Shown: in pieces, positions 18,537 through 27,536 of the stretch | How the letters are laid out: every line of letters begins with the position of its first letter | Numbering within the stretch: position 1 is the stretch's first letter | Notes under the pieces: model-generated | The model's database searches: none | Seen by the model: the letters and a program-made list of their open reading frames with translations, nothing else | Told to the model about the DNA's origin: nothing | NCBI GenBank assembly: GCA_965199665.1 | Contig: OZ241208.1 | Coordinates: 1,798,001 to 1,862,000 of the forward strand | Length of the DNA: 64,000 bases | Source of the DNA: JAVVHH01 sp965199665 | GTDB lineage: Bacteria > Pseudomonadota > Alphaproteobacteria > Acetobacterales > Acetobacteraceae | Direction of reading: 5' to 3' | Made by a program: the position numbers and the translations under genes

Positions 18537-19820
18537 ATGATCGATCACACCCACGACCCGTCCCTGCAGAGCTGGGTCACCTCGGCCAACGGGCATGAGG
18601 ACTTCCCGATCCAGAACTTGCCGATCGGCCTGTTCAGCCCTCTCGCCGGAGCCCCGCGCGGCGGTATCGCCATCGGCGACGAGATCCTCGACCTGCGCGC
18701 CCTGCACGAGGCGCAACTGCTCGACGACGAGGCGCAGGCCGCCTGCGACCTTTGCCTGGGCCCGACCCTGAACGGCTTCCTGGCCGGGGGAGAGGGCCCG
18801 CGCCGGGCGCTGCGCGACGCGGTGAGCGCGTTGCTGCAGGAGGGCTCGGACGAACGGCCGCATCTGCTCCATCACGCGGCGGACTGCCTGCTCTATCTAC
18901 CGGCCCATGTCGGCGACTTCACCGACTTCTTCGCCGGCATCCATCATGCGCGCGCCACCGGCACCATGCTGCGGCCGGAGAACCCGCTGCTGCCCAACTA
19001 CAAATACGTCCCGGTCGGCTACCACGGCCGCGCCAGCTCCGTGACCCTGTCCGGCGACGTGCGGCGGCCAAACGGGCAGCGCAAGCCGGCCAAGGACGAC
19101 GTGCCGACGGTCGGGCCGAGCCGCAACCTCGATTACGAGCTGGAACTCGGCATCTGGGTCGGCCCGGGCAACGCGCTCGGCACTCCCATCGCCATCGCCG
19201 ACGCCCCCACCCACATCGCCGGCTACTGCCTGCTCAACGACTGGTCCGCGCGCGACATCCAGGCCTGGGAGGCGACCCCGCTCGGCCCGTTCCTGGCCAA
19301 GAGCTTCCACACCACGATCAGCGCCTGGATCGTGACGCCGGAGGCGCTCGCCCCGTTCCGCCTGCCGCAGCCGCCCCGCCCGGACGGCGATCCGGCGCCC
19401 CTGCCCTACCTGCTCGACCCCGCCGACCAGACGGGCGGTGCCCTCGCGATCGAGCTGGAGGTGCTGATCCTCACGCCGGCCATGAAGAAGCAGGGGCTGG
19501 CGCCGCACAGCCTCTCGGCCAGCCACGCGACCGACCTGTATTGGACGCCGGCGCAGTTGCTGACCCATCAGGCCAGCAATGGCTGCAATCTCCGCCCGGG
19601 CGACCTGCTCGGCAGCGGCACAATCTCCGCGCCCGAGGGGGCCGGCAGCCTGCTGGAAATCACGAGCGGCGGCCGCCAACCGATCACGCTGCCTTCCGGC
19701 GAGGTCCGCCGCTTCCTCGAAGATGGCGACGAGATCTGCCTGCGCGCCCGCGCGCGCCGCGACGGCTGCGCCCCCATAGGCTTCGGCGAGTGTCGCGGAT
19801 TCATTCTGCCATCGATCTAA
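18537..19820 (+). CDS. fahA: Fumarylacetoacetase
   Basis: The enzyme performs the last step of tyrosine/homogentisate degradation, splitting fumarylacetoacetate into fumarate and acetoacetate. The 427-residue protein has the N-terminal SH3-like domain and the catalytic FAH domain. Motifs visible are KYVPVGYHGRASSV (catalytic His), RNLDYELELGIWVG (metal-binding Glu residues), LNDWSARDIQAWEATPLGPF and GSGTISAPEGAGSLLE. The ATG at 18537 begins IDHTHDPS, typical of the family; an in-frame upstream start at 18522 is less likely. hmgA and maiA are not in the window. Confidence 0.95.
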   Translation: MIDHTHDPSLQSWVTSANGHEDFPIQNLPIGLFSPLAGAPRGGIAIGDEILDLRALHEAQLLDDEAQAACDLCLGPTLNGFLAGGEGPRRALRDAVSALLQEGSDERPHLLHHAADCLLYLPAHVGDFTDFFAGIHHARATGTMLRPENPLLPNYKYVPVGYHGRASSVTLSGDVRRPNGQRKPAKDDVPTVGPSRNLDYELELGIWVGPGNALGTPIAIADAPTHIAGYCLLNDWSARDIQAWEATPLGPFLAKSFHTTISAWIVTPEALAPFRLPQPPRPDGDPAPLPYLLDPADQTGGALAIELEVLILTPAMKKQGLAPHSLSASHATDLYWTPAQLLTHQASNGCNLRPGDLLGSGTISAPEGAGSLLEITSGGRQPITLPSGEVRRFLEDGDEICLRARARRDGCAPIGFGECRGFILPSI

Positions 19821-19829
19821 CGTTTACAT

Positions 19830-19870
19830 TCCGTTTTGAAATCGATATGTCGTCTCGGTATCGAAACGGA
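19830..19870 (+). promoter_or_regulatory. Stem-loop between fahA and the haloperoxidase gene, covering its ribosome binding site
   Basis: TCCGTTT (19830-19836) plus CGATA (19843-19847) pair with TATCGAAACGGA (19859-19870), leaving a six-base bulge (TGAAAT) in the left arm. The right arm runs into the GGAGG (19868-19872) that serves the ATG at 19878. The structure could act as an fahA transcript end or mask the ribosome binding site; both are inference from pairing alone. Confidence 0.4.
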
Positions 19871-19877
19871 GGCCAAA

Positions 19878-21593
19878 ATGGCGTTGTCTCGTCGATCCAC
19901 CCTCACCGGTCTCGCCGGCCTCGGCTCGGCCGGCCTGATTCCCGCCGCGCGAGCCCAGAGCGCCCTGACCGAAGAACAGCGCGCCGAGTACGCGCGACAG
20001 TTCAGCACCGCCGGCGCCGCGCGCTCCGAACTCAAGATTTTGCGCGACATCCAGGAACGCCGGATCCAGGTCCGCTCCGCCACCCTCAACCTGAACGCCT
20101 TCATCGCCAACTCGCCGGCCATGGCCGCCCTGCACGCCGGCACCACGCCCGAACTCGGCATGCTGCTGTTCTGGAACGAGGTCACCCTCAACGCCACCGC
20201 ACTGGACCACACCAGCGAGAGCGGATCGGCGCCGCCCGCCACCTTCGCCGAACAGCTCGGGCCGACCCGGTCGAGCCGCGCCAACGCGATCGTCCACCTC
20301 GCCATGTTCGAGGCCGTCAACACGATCCACCGCCGTTTCGCCAGCTACAACGACCTGCAGACCAAGATCGTGGCCCAGCTTGGCGTGCCGCGCGAGCAGA
20401 TCTCGCCGGCCACCGCCTCCGTCAAACTCGCCATCCTGGAGGCCGCCTACGGCACCCTGTTGGCGCTGTATCCGAAGAAGACCGACATCCTCAAAGCTGC
20501 CCGTGACCAATCGGTCGTGACCGTCGGCGACCCGGAGGCGGCCAAGCAGCTCGGCGCCGCGATCGGCACCCAGGCCGCCGCCGCCGTGCTCAAGCTCCGC
20601 ACCAAGGACGCGTCCGACTACCCAGACCTGCACGCGGCCGATTTCACCACGGCCGACCCGCTCGCCTGGGGGCAGGATCCGATCTCGAAGCTGACCCCCG
20701 CGCTCGGCGGCAACTGGTATCGGGTCAAACCCTTCGTCATCGAGCATGCCGCGGCGTTCCGGCCGCCGCCGCCGCCCACGGTGGACGATCAGCGCTTCGT
20801 GGACGACTTCAAGCGCGTCAAGCAAGTCGGCGGCGACCCGGCCGCCCCGTCGATCAACCCGCGTTGGCCTACGCCGACCACGCGAACCGGGACGGCCGCG
20901 TCGGCACCGCTGGACGCGACCAACGAGACCTTCAAGGCCATTTTCTGGGCCTATGACGGTACCGCCCTGCTCTGCGCACCGCCGCGGCTCTACAACATGG
21001 TCGCCCTCTCGGTCGCCCTGCACGAGAAGCCGATCACCCGGGTCGAGGAGATGGCGCGCTATCTCGCCTTGGTCAATCTGGGTCTGGCCGATGCCGGCGT
21101 GGCCGCGTGGGAGGCGAAGTACCACTACCTGTTCGCCCGCCCGGTCACCGGCATCCGCGCCCTGGACGCCGACGAGACGGAGGCCGGCGCACGGGTGCTG
21201 AACTGGACGCCGCTCGGCGCTCCCGTGTCGAACGGCAAGGCGGAGAACCGCAATCTCACCCCGCCCTTCCCGTCCTACCCCTCCGGTCACGCCACCTTTG
21301 GCGGCACGCTCTTCGCCGTCATGCGCAGCTACTGGGGATTGGACGAAGCCGGCGTGCCGTTCGATTTCGTGTCGGACGAATATAACGGCAGCAACCGCGG
21401 CCCCGGCGACGTCGAGCCGCGACCCTTCGTGCGCCGCACCTTCGCCAGCTTCGCCGAGGCGGAAACGGAGAATGCCCAAAGCCGCGTCTGGCTGGGCATC
21501 CATTGGGGGTTCGATGCCGACGCCGGCATCGCGCAGGGCCGGCAAATCGGTCAGTTCGTGGTGGCGAACGCCCTCGCGCCGCTAGCGCCCTGA
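19878..21593 (+). CDS. Vanadium-dependent haloperoxidase family protein (PAP2-like), Tat-type signal
   Basis: The 571-residue protein keeps all three vanadate/phosphate-binding motifs of vanadium haloperoxidases and PAP2 phosphatases. KYHYLFARP (Lys414 to Pro422) fits KxxxxxxRP, PSGHATFGG starts at Pro468, and SRVWLGIHWGFD (Ser535-Asp546) fits SRxxxGxHxxxD with the axial His542. An N-terminal twin-Arg-like SRRSTLTGLAGLG with a following ARAQ suggests Tat export to the periplasm. Whether it oxidises halides or acts as an acid phosphatase cannot be read from sequence. The start follows GGAGG at 19868. The 3' end overlaps the convergent HAD gene by 12 bp. Confidence 0.88.
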   Translation: MALSRRSTLTGLAGLGSAGLIPAARAQSALTEEQRAEYARQFSTAGAARSELKILRDIQERRIQVRSATLNLNAFIANSPAMAALHAGTTPELGMLLFWNEVTLNATALDHTSESGSAPPATFAEQLGPTRSSRANAIVHLAMFEAVNTIHRRFASYNDLQTKIVAQLGVPREQISPATASVKLAILEAAYGTLLALYPKKTDILKAARDQSVVTVGDPEAAKQLGAAIGTQAAAAVLKLRTKDASDYPDLHAADFTTADPLAWGQDPISKLTPALGGNWYRVKPFVIEHAAAFRPPPPPTVDDQRFVDDFKRVKQVGGDPAAPSINPRWPTPTTRTGTAASAPLDATNETFKAIFWAYDGTALLCAPPRLYNMVALSVALHEKPITRVEEMARYLALVNLGLADAGVAAWEAKYHYLFARPVTGIRALDADETEAGARVLNWTPLGAPVSNGKAENRNLTPPFPSYPSGHATFGGTLFAVMRSYWGLDEAGVPFDFVSDEYNGSNRGPGDVEPRPFVRRTFASFAEAETENAQSRVWLGIHWGFDADAGIAQGRQIGQFVVANALAPLAP

Positions 21594-22247
21594 CGCCAGC
21601 GGGGAGTGGTCGAAGCAGGCGAATAGCGCCGCCATGCCGGGATACACGGTGCCGCATCCCGCCTGCCGCAGATCCTCCTCGCGGAAGCCGCCGGACAGGG
21701 TGCCAATCGTCTGCATCCCGGCCCGGCCGGCGGCGATGGCGTCATAAGGCGTGTCGCCGATCGCCACCGCATCCGACGCCGCGACGCCGAGCTTCTTCAG
21801 CGCCGCCAGGAAGATGTCCGGGTCGGGTTTGGACTCGCCGACATCGTCCGAGCAGGTGGACGCGTCGATCAGGTCGGCGATCCCCGCCACCTCCAGATAG
21901 ACGTCGAGCTCCTCCTGCTTGGCGGAGGACGCGACCGCCACCTTGAGACCCGCCTCCCGGCAGCGACGCATCAGTTCGGGCACCGCCGTGAACGGCCGCA
22001 CCAGCGGCATGTATTCGCGGCGGAACAGCGCCGTGCGGAACTGCTCCATCGCCTCGGCGTGGTCCTCCTGCTCGGCCTCGGACAGGAACACCGGCATCAG
22101 CTTGTCGCCGCCCTTGCCGATCTGGCCACGCGCGTCGATGAAGCTGACCTCGTGGCCGAATTGCGCGAATGCCCGCTGCCACGCCGCGGCATGCAGGTCG
22201 ACACTGTCGACCAGCGTGCCGTCGACGTCGAAGATGGCCGCCTTCAA
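21582..22247 (-). CDS. HAD-superfamily hydrolase (beta-phosphoglucomutase/phosphatase-like), TTG start
   Basis: The 221-residue protein has HAD motif I FDVDGTLVDSVDLH, motif II AVASSAK, motif III Lys in ESKPDPDIF and motif IV IGDTPYDAIAAGRAG. The cap is the small alpha-helical type of phosphoglycolate-phosphatase and PGM-like enzymes; the substrate is unknown. A longer in-frame reading starts at 22322 but its first 25 residues lie within the acyl-CoA dehydrogenase and lack HAD similarity. The TTG at 22247 forms a TTGA overlap with the dehydrogenase stop and begins directly at LKAAIFDVDGT, so it is the likely start, translationally coupled. Confidence 0.87.
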   Translation of the reverse strand: MKAAIFDVDGTLVDSVDLHAAAWQRAFAQFGHEVSFIDARGQIGKGGDKLMPVFLSEAEQEDHAEAMEQFRTALFRREYMPLVRPFTAVPELMRRCREAGLKVAVASSAKQEELDVYLEVAGIADLIDASTCSDDVGESKPDPDIFLAALKKLGVAASDAVAIGDTPYDAIAAGRAGMQTIGTLSGGFREEDLRQAGCGTVYPGMAALFACFDHSPLASGR

Positions 22248-23440
22248 AAGCCGAGGATCGCTTTGGCGACGATGTTGCGCTGGATTTCGTTGGAGCCGCC
22301 GTAGATGGAGATCTTGCGCCAATTGAAATAGGTCGGCGCCGCCTCCGCCGCGTAGTCCGGCCCGACCGGCGGCTCGTTGCTGCCGTCCTCGCTATCGTCG
22401 TACGGCAGCACGTAGGGGCCGACGACGTCCATCAACAGCTCGGTCGTCGCTTGCTGGATTTCGGAGCCCTTCAACTTCAGGATCGAGCTGGCCGGGTTGG
22501 GCTTGCCCTTTTCGCGCTTGTGCTCGTCGGCCACCACGCGCAGCTGCGTCATCTCCAGCGCCTTGAGCTCCACCTCGACGGCGGCGATCTTCTCGCGGAA
22601 ATGCGGTTCGTCGATCAACGGCAGATCGCCGACACGCTCCAGCGCGGCCAGTTGCTTGATGCGCCGGATCCGCGCCTTGCTGACGCCGACCCGGGCTATG
22701 CCGGTGCGCTCGTTGCCGAGCAGGAACTTGGCGTAATTCCAGCCCTTGTTCTCCTCGCCGACCAGGTTCTCGACCGGCACCCGCACGTCGTCGAAGAACA
22801 CCTCATTGACCTCGCGGCCGCCATCGATGGTCACGATCGGGCGCACCGTGATGCCGGGCGTCTTCATGTCGATCAGGATGAAGCTGATCCCCTGCTGCTT
22901 CTTGGCCGCCGGGTCGGTACGGCAAAGGCAGAAGATCCAGTCGGCGTATTGCGCCAGCGTGGTCCAGGTCTTCTGGCCGTTGACGACGTAATGATCGCCG
23001 TCCCGCACGGCCGAGGTCCGCAGGCTCGCCAGGTCGGAGCCGGCGCCGGGCTCGGAGAAGCCCTGGCACCACCAGATGTCGAGGTTGGCGGTGGCGGGCA
23101 GGAATTGCTGCTTCTGCGCCTCCGACCCGAATTGAGCGATCACGGGGCCGACCATGTTGGCGTTGAAGCCGAGCGGCGGCGGCACGCAGGCCTGCTGCAT
23201 CTCGTCCTGCCAGATGTAGATCTGCACGGGCGTCCAATCCTGTCCACCCCATGCCGCCGGCCAGTGCGGAACCGCCAGCCCGGCCGCATTCATGATCTGC
23301 TGCGCCCTGACCTGGTCGGCGCGCGGCACGTGCTCGCCCCGCTGGATGTGCTCGCGGATCGACAGCGGGATCTCCGTGGTGAAGAACTCGCGCATCCGTT
23401 CGCGGAACGCGGTCTCCTCCGGGGTGAACGACAGGTTCAT
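22244..23440 (-). CDS. Acyl-CoA dehydrogenase
   Basis: The 398-residue FAD enzyme catalyses alpha,beta-dehydrogenation of an acyl-CoA. Visible are the FAD/substrate signature WWCQGFSEPGAGSDLASLRT, GQKTWTTLAQYADWIFCL and the C-terminal YGGSNEIQRNIVAKAILGF. The chain-length specificity is not clear; the arrangement resembles the long-chain/isobutyryl branch common in actinobacteria and alphaproteobacteria. The ATG follows GGAGCG with good spacing. It lies 20 bp after the acyl-CoA ligase gene on the same strand and is followed with overlap by the HAD gene, so the block is probably one operon for fatty-acid oxidation. Confidence 0.92.
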   Translation of the reverse strand: MNLSFTPEETAFRERMREFFTTEIPLSIREHIQRGEHVPRADQVRAQQIMNAAGLAVPHWPAAWGGQDWTPVQIYIWQDEMQQACVPPPLGFNANMVGPVIAQFGSEAQKQQFLPATANLDIWWCQGFSEPGAGSDLASLRTSAVRDGDHYVVNGQKTWTTLAQYADWIFCLCRTDPAAKKQQGISFILIDMKTPGITVRPIVTIDGGREVNEVFFDDVRVPVENLVGEENKGWNYAKFLLGNERTGIARVGVSKARIRRIKQLAALERVGDLPLIDEPHFREKIAAVEVELKALEMTQLRVVADEHKREKGKPNPASSILKLKGSEIQQATTELLMDVVGPYVLPYDDSEDGSNEPPVGPDYAAEAAPTYFNWRKISIYGGSNEIQRNIVAKAILGF

Positions 23441-23460
23441 GCGGCGCTCCTCGTTTTATC

Positions 23461-25098
23461 TTAGGTGGGGCCGGGCGGCTCGTCCGCAATCTCGGCCATC
23501 AGCTCGCGCTTCGCCAGCTTGCCGACCGAGGTGTGCGGCAGCTCGTCCCGCACCTCGAGCGCCGCCGGCAGCTCGTGCCGGCCCAATTTGTCGGCCAGGA
23601 ACGCCCGCAACGCCTCCAGCGTCAGCGGCGGCGCGCCGGCGCGCAACGACACGAACGCCTTGGCCGCCTGCCCGCGATACGGATCCGCCACCCCGATCAC
23701 GGCGGCCTCGCGCACGTCCGGATGCTCGTGGATCGCGTCCTCGATCGCGCGCGGATACACGTTGAAGCCGCTCGAGATCAGCATGTCCTTCTTGCGGTCG
23801 ACGATGGTGAACACCCCGTCGGGGCTCATGTGGCCGATGTCGCCGGTCAGGAACCAACCGTCGCGGAACGCGGCCGCGTTCTCGTCCGCCCGCTGCCAAT
23901 AGCCGGCGGTGACGTTGGGGCCGCGGATGCGCAGCTCGCCGGTCTGGCCCGGCGGCAGCGTGCGCGCCGGGTCGTCCAGGGCGGCGACGTCCATGTCGAC
24001 GCCGGGGAGCGGTACGCCGATCTCGCCCGGGCCGGGCTGCCCGCCCGGCACCAGGTTGGTCCCGGCGGGAGACGTTTCCGTCATGCCCCAGCCCCCGCCG
24101 AGGCGGAGCCCGGTCAGCTCGCCGAACCGCGACAGGATCTCCGTCGGCAGCGCGGCGCCCCCCGAGGAGCATACCTGCAGGCTCGAAAGGTCGGCGCTGC
24201 CGATGCGGGGATGGTTGACCAGGGCGATCCACATGGTCGGCACCCCGGCGAAGTGCGTGCAGCGGCCGCGCTCGATGTCGTCCAGCGCGGCACCGGCGTC
24301 GAAGCGCTGGCGCAGCATCAGGGTGGCGCCGTTGCCGAAGCAGCGCAGCATCACCGCGGTCAGCGCATAGATGTGGAACAGCGGCAGCACGCACATCAAC
24401 CGCGATCCCGGCCCGATCGGCCGCCCAATGCCGCGGTTCCAGGCATTGTAGATGGAAACGGCGCCCGTCAGGTTGCCGTGGCTGAGCATGGCGGCCCGCG
24501 GCGGCCCGGTGGTCCCGCCCGTATATTGCAACAGCGCGAGATCGGACGGGCCGAGCGCCGGCGGATCGAGCGGCGGCCCGTCCAGCCCGGCGAACCCGAC
24601 CGCTCCCTCCGGCACACCGACCCCGGCGCTCGGCTCGCCCCATTGCGCATCCTCGGCGACGACCAGCCGATCCACCGCGTCCCGCACCGACAGCGCGGCC
24701 GCCAGCAATGGCGGCAGGTCCGTGGTGATCAGCGTCCGCGCGCCGCTATCGGCGATCTTGCGCGCAATGGCGCGGGCCGGGTCGAGCGGCGTGAGATGCA
24801 CCGCCCGCGCGCCCAGGGCCAGGACGGCGAAGAAGCTGATCGGATGCGCCGGGGTGTTCGGCAGCAGCAGCGCGACGCTGTCGCCGCGCGCCACCCCGAG
24901 CGCGGCCAGCCCGCGGCTCACCGCATCGATCCGGCGCTGCATCTCGGCGTAGCTGATCGTCCGCCCCCGGAAATCGATCGCCGGCTCAAGTCCGAAGCGC
25001 TCAGCCGCGTTCGCCAACAGCCCCGGCAGCGTCCCCTGGTCGATCGGCGTGTCCCAGGCGAGCCCGGCGGGGTAATGGACCTCCCACGGCCGGGTCAT
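23461..25098 (-). CDS. Long-chain-fatty-acid--CoA ligase (AMP-forming)
   Basis: The 545-residue adenylate-forming ligase has a P-loop YTGGTTGPPRAAMLSHGN in which the usual KGA is PRA, so the P-loop lysine is replaced. Other motifs are GWGMTETSPAG, GELRIRGPNVTAGYW, GWFLTGDIGHM, DRKKDMLISSGFNVYPR and the terminal catalytic Lys in PHTSVGKLAKREL. It should load fatty acids as CoA thioesters for the adjacent dehydrogenase. The ATG overlaps the stop of the upstream DUF559 remnant by four bases. Confidence 0.91.
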   Translation of the reverse strand: MTRPWEVHYPAGLAWDTPIDQGTLPGLLANAAERFGLEPAIDFRGRTISYAEMQRRIDAVSRGLAALGVARGDSVALLLPNTPAHPISFFAVLALGARAVHLTPLDPARAIARKIADSGARTLITTDLPPLLAAALSVRDAVDRLVVAEDAQWGEPSAGVGVPEGAVGFAGLDGPPLDPPALGPSDLALLQYTGGTTGPPRAAMLSHGNLTGAVSIYNAWNRGIGRPIGPGSRLMCVLPLFHIYALTAVMLRCFGNGATLMLRQRFDAGAALDDIERGRCTHFAGVPTMWIALVNHPRIGSADLSSLQVCSSGGAALPTEILSRFGELTGLRLGGGWGMTETSPAGTNLVPGGQPGPGEIGVPLPGVDMDVAALDDPARTLPPGQTGELRIRGPNVTAGYWQRADENAAAFRDGWFLTGDIGHMSPDGVFTIVDRKKDMLISSGFNVYPRAIEDAIHEHPDVREAAVIGVADPYRGQAAKAFVSLRAGAPPLTLEALRAFLADKLGRHELPAALEVRDELPHTSVGKLAKRELMAEIADEPPGPT

Positions 25099-25400
25099 GT
25101 GTCCACCCCTCCGCTGGTGAGGCCGCGCCCGATCACCTCCAGCACCCCGGCCGGCTTCTCGACGACCTCGTCGTTCGGGAAACGGAGCACGCGATCGCCC
25201 CGCTGCTCGAGCAACGCTTGGCGCGATCTGTCCTCCTCATCACCATGCTGACCACCATCGAGCTCGACGGTCAGCATCGCTTCCAGACAGACGAAATCGA
25301 CGATGGTGGGGCCGACCGGCGCTTGGCACCGAGTTGCCGGTTGCGGATAGCCTGCCACAGCGGCCCTCCTACGTCTGTCTGGTTGCGGCGTATCGCCGCG
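25095..25400 (-). pseudogene. DUF559 endonuclease-like gene, frameshifted
   Basis: The frame ending at 25095 holds the C-terminal part of a DUF559 (VSR/restriction-like) protein: APVGPTIVDFVCLEAMLTVE, LDGGQH and GDRVLRFPNDEVVEKPAGVL. The expected N-terminal half is in another frame: IRRNQTDVGGPLWQAIRN followed by RQLGAK. The two halves join near 25320, where the family's KFRRQ segment is missing. The sequence there reads GGTGCCAAGCGCCGG, as expected if a stretch between two GCCAAG copies had been lost. The gene is therefore probably non-functional, unless translation frameshifts. A sequencing error cannot be excluded, though missing codons argue for a real deletion. Confidence 0.7.
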
Positions 25401-25402
25401 GC

Positions 25403-25423
25403 GGGAGAGGGCCGGGGTGAGGG
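25403..25423. repeat. GGGAGAGGG...GGGTGAGGG-type dispersed repeat
   Basis: The stretch GGGAGAGGG (25403-25411) CCG GGGTGAGGG (about 25415-25423) is the DNA behind the familiar LTPALSxRERG-type peptide found where such repeats are mistranslated. It sits at the 5' edge of the broken DUF559 gene. Only one copy is in this window, so repeat status rests on recognition from other genomes. Confidence 0.45.
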
Positions 25424-25431
25424 CTCGCTCG

Positions 25432-27450
25432 TCACCCCACCAGCCGCGACGCGGGCCGCAACGACTCATCCCCGGTCGCAGCCGCGAACTCGGTCAGCCG
25501 GTCGCGCACCCGCTCGCGCCCGATCAGGTCGGCGTAGAACATCGGCCCACCCTTCCAGGCCGGCCAATTGTAGCCGTGCAGCCAGATCGCATCGATGTCG
25601 CCCGGACGATCCGCGATCCCTTCCTCCAGGATCTTCGCGCCCTCGTTGATCATCGGATAGACCAGCCGCTCGATGATCTCCTCCTGGCCGATCGTGCGGC
25701 GCTGGATGCCGAGCTTGGCCGCTTGCTCCTCGATGAGGGCGTCCACCGCCGGGTCCGGCGTCGCCGTGCGGCCCTCGTAGGTGTAGTAGCCCGAGCCGGT
25801 TTTCTGCCCATACCGGCCCGCCGCCGTGATCGCATCGGCCACCGGCGCCACCTTGCCGAACGCCTTGCGGATCCGCATGCCGATATCCAACCCGGCGAGA
25901 TCGGCCATCGCGAACGGCCCCATGCGGAAGCCGAACTCGGTCAGCGCCCGGTCCACCTCCTGCGGGCTCGCCCCGTCCAGCAGCAAGCGCTCCGCCGCCT
26001 CCGTCCGCTTGGACAGCATGCGATTGCCGACGAAGCCGAAGCAATTGCCGACCACGATGCTGACCTTGCCCAGCCGCTTGCCGACTTCGGACGCCGTGGC
26101 GATCGTCTCCGGGCTTGTCGCCTTGCCGCGCACGATCTCCAGCAGGCGCATGACGTTCGCCGGGCTGAAGAAGTGCATCCCGATCACGTCGCCGGGCCGG
26201 CTGGTTGAGGCGGCGATCTCGTCGATGTCGAGATAGCTCGTGTTGGTCGCCAGCACGGCGCCGGGCTTGGCCAGCTTGTCCAGCTTGCCGAACACCTCTT
26301 TCTTGACCGACATCTCCTCGAACACCGCTTCGACGATGATATCCGCCTCGCGCACGCCCTCGACGTCCAGCGCGCCCTCGATCAGCGCCCGCCGCTCCGC
26401 CGCCTGCTCGGCGGTGATGCTGCCGCGCTTGGCCGAGCCTTGATACAACTCGCCGATGCGGCCGAGCCCGCGATCCAGCGCCGCCTGCTCCGTCTCGATG
26501 ACCGTGACCGGGATGCCGGCATTGGCGAAGCACATGGCGATGCCGCCGCCCATCGTGCCGGCGCCGATCACGGCCGCCCGCTCGATCCGTCGCCCCTTGG
26601 TGCCCTCCGGTAATTTGACCTTCTGCGCCTCGCGCTCGGCGAAGAAGGCATGCCGCTGCGCCCGGCTCTCGTCGCCGGCGACGAGCTTCTCGAACAGCTT
26701 GCGTTCCGCCGCCTGCCCCGCGTCGAACGGCAGGGTCACCGCATTGCGCACGCTCTCGACGCAGGCGCGGGGCGACGCCGCCCCGCCCGCCGCCTTCAAC
26801 AACGGGGCCGCGAGCCGGTCGATCAGACCCGGGTCGTCGCGCGCCGGCTGCAGCTTCTCGTCACGATCCTGCACCCGCCGCTTCTCGACGCCGCGGCGCG
26901 CCCACTCGAACGCCTTGGCCGGGTAATCGCCCTCCAGCAGCGCATCCGCCAGCCCGATCGCGGCCGCCTCCGCACCGCCGATCGGCGTGCCCGTCACGAT
27001 CATGCCCAGCGCTTTCTCCACGCCGACCACGCGCGGCAGCCGCTGCGTCCCGCCCGCGCCGGGAAGGATGCCGAGCTTGACCTCCGGCAATCCCAGCTTG
27101 GCCGACGCCCACACAACCCGGGCATGGCATCCGAGCGCCAGTTCCAGCCCGCCGCCGAGCGCGACACCCTGGATCGCGGCCACCACCGGCACCGGCATGT
27201 CTTCGATCGCGGCGATCACGACGCGGAGGTTGGGCTCGGTCGGCGGCTTGCCGAACTCGGTGATGTCAGCGCCGCCGCTGAACGCCCGCGCGGTGCCCGC
27301 CAGTACGATCGCGGCGAGCCCGGTCTCGCTGCGCAACTGCGCCAGCGCGTCCATCAGCCCGCTCCGCAACGCTTGGCCCAGCGCGTTGACCGGCGGATTG
27401 TCCATGGTGATCACGGCCACGTCGTCGTGGCGCTGCATGTTCACGACCAT
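25432..27450 (-). CDS. 3-hydroxyacyl-CoA dehydrogenase / enoyl-CoA hydratase fusion (FadB/FadJ-like)
   Basis: The 672-residue protein carries two successive beta-oxidation activities. The N-terminal crotonase domain (about 1-190) has AFSGGADITEF and QGVALGGGLELALGCHARV, with the catalytic Glu of GLPEVKLGILPGAGG. The C-terminal dehydrogenase (about 290-670) has the NAD-binding VIGAGTMGGGIAMCFANAG and the catalytic His of GMHFFSPANVMRLLEIV. The start at MVVNMQRHDD has a GGGGAGG ribosome site; the upstream in-frame codons from 27516 look non-coding. No matching thiolase gene is in the window. It belongs with the adjacent acyl-CoA dehydrogenase and ligase. Confidence 0.93.
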   Translation of the reverse strand: MVVNMQRHDDVAVITMDNPPVNALGQALRSGLMDALAQLRSETGLAAIVLAGTARAFSGGADITEFGKPPTEPNLRVVIAAIEDMPVPVVAAIQGVALGGGLELALGCHARVVWASAKLGLPEVKLGILPGAGGTQRLPRVVGVEKALGMIVTGTPIGGAEAAAIGLADALLEGDYPAKAFEWARRGVEKRRVQDRDEKLQPARDDPGLIDRLAAPLLKAAGGAASPRACVESVRNAVTLPFDAGQAAERKLFEKLVAGDESRAQRHAFFAEREAQKVKLPEGTKGRRIERAAVIGAGTMGGGIAMCFANAGIPVTVIETEQAALDRGLGRIGELYQGSAKRGSITAEQAAERRALIEGALDVEGVREADIIVEAVFEEMSVKKEVFGKLDKLAKPGAVLATNTSYLDIDEIAASTSRPGDVIGMHFFSPANVMRLLEIVRGKATSPETIATASEVGKRLGKVSIVVGNCFGFVGNRMLSKRTEAAERLLLDGASPQEVDRALTEFGFRMGPFAMADLAGLDIGMRIRKAFGKVAPVADAITAAGRYGQKTGSGYYTYEGRTATPDPAVDALIEEQAAKLGIQRRTIGQEEIIERLVYPMINEGAKILEEGIADRPGDIDAIWLHGYNWPAWKGGPMFYADLIGRERVRDRLTEFAAATGDESLRPASRLVG

Positions 27451-27536
27451 GCGCGAACCTCCCCTGTTGCTTCGTCCTGTTCCCTCGGCAGTATCCAGTC
27501 TTGCTCCCGTCAGCAAGTCCGGCGCTAGATCGCGCC

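Noticed and set aside
25095..25469. Intact DUF559 restriction/repair endonuclease
   Set aside because: The N-terminal half is in another frame and a conserved segment is missing, so it was called a pseudogene.
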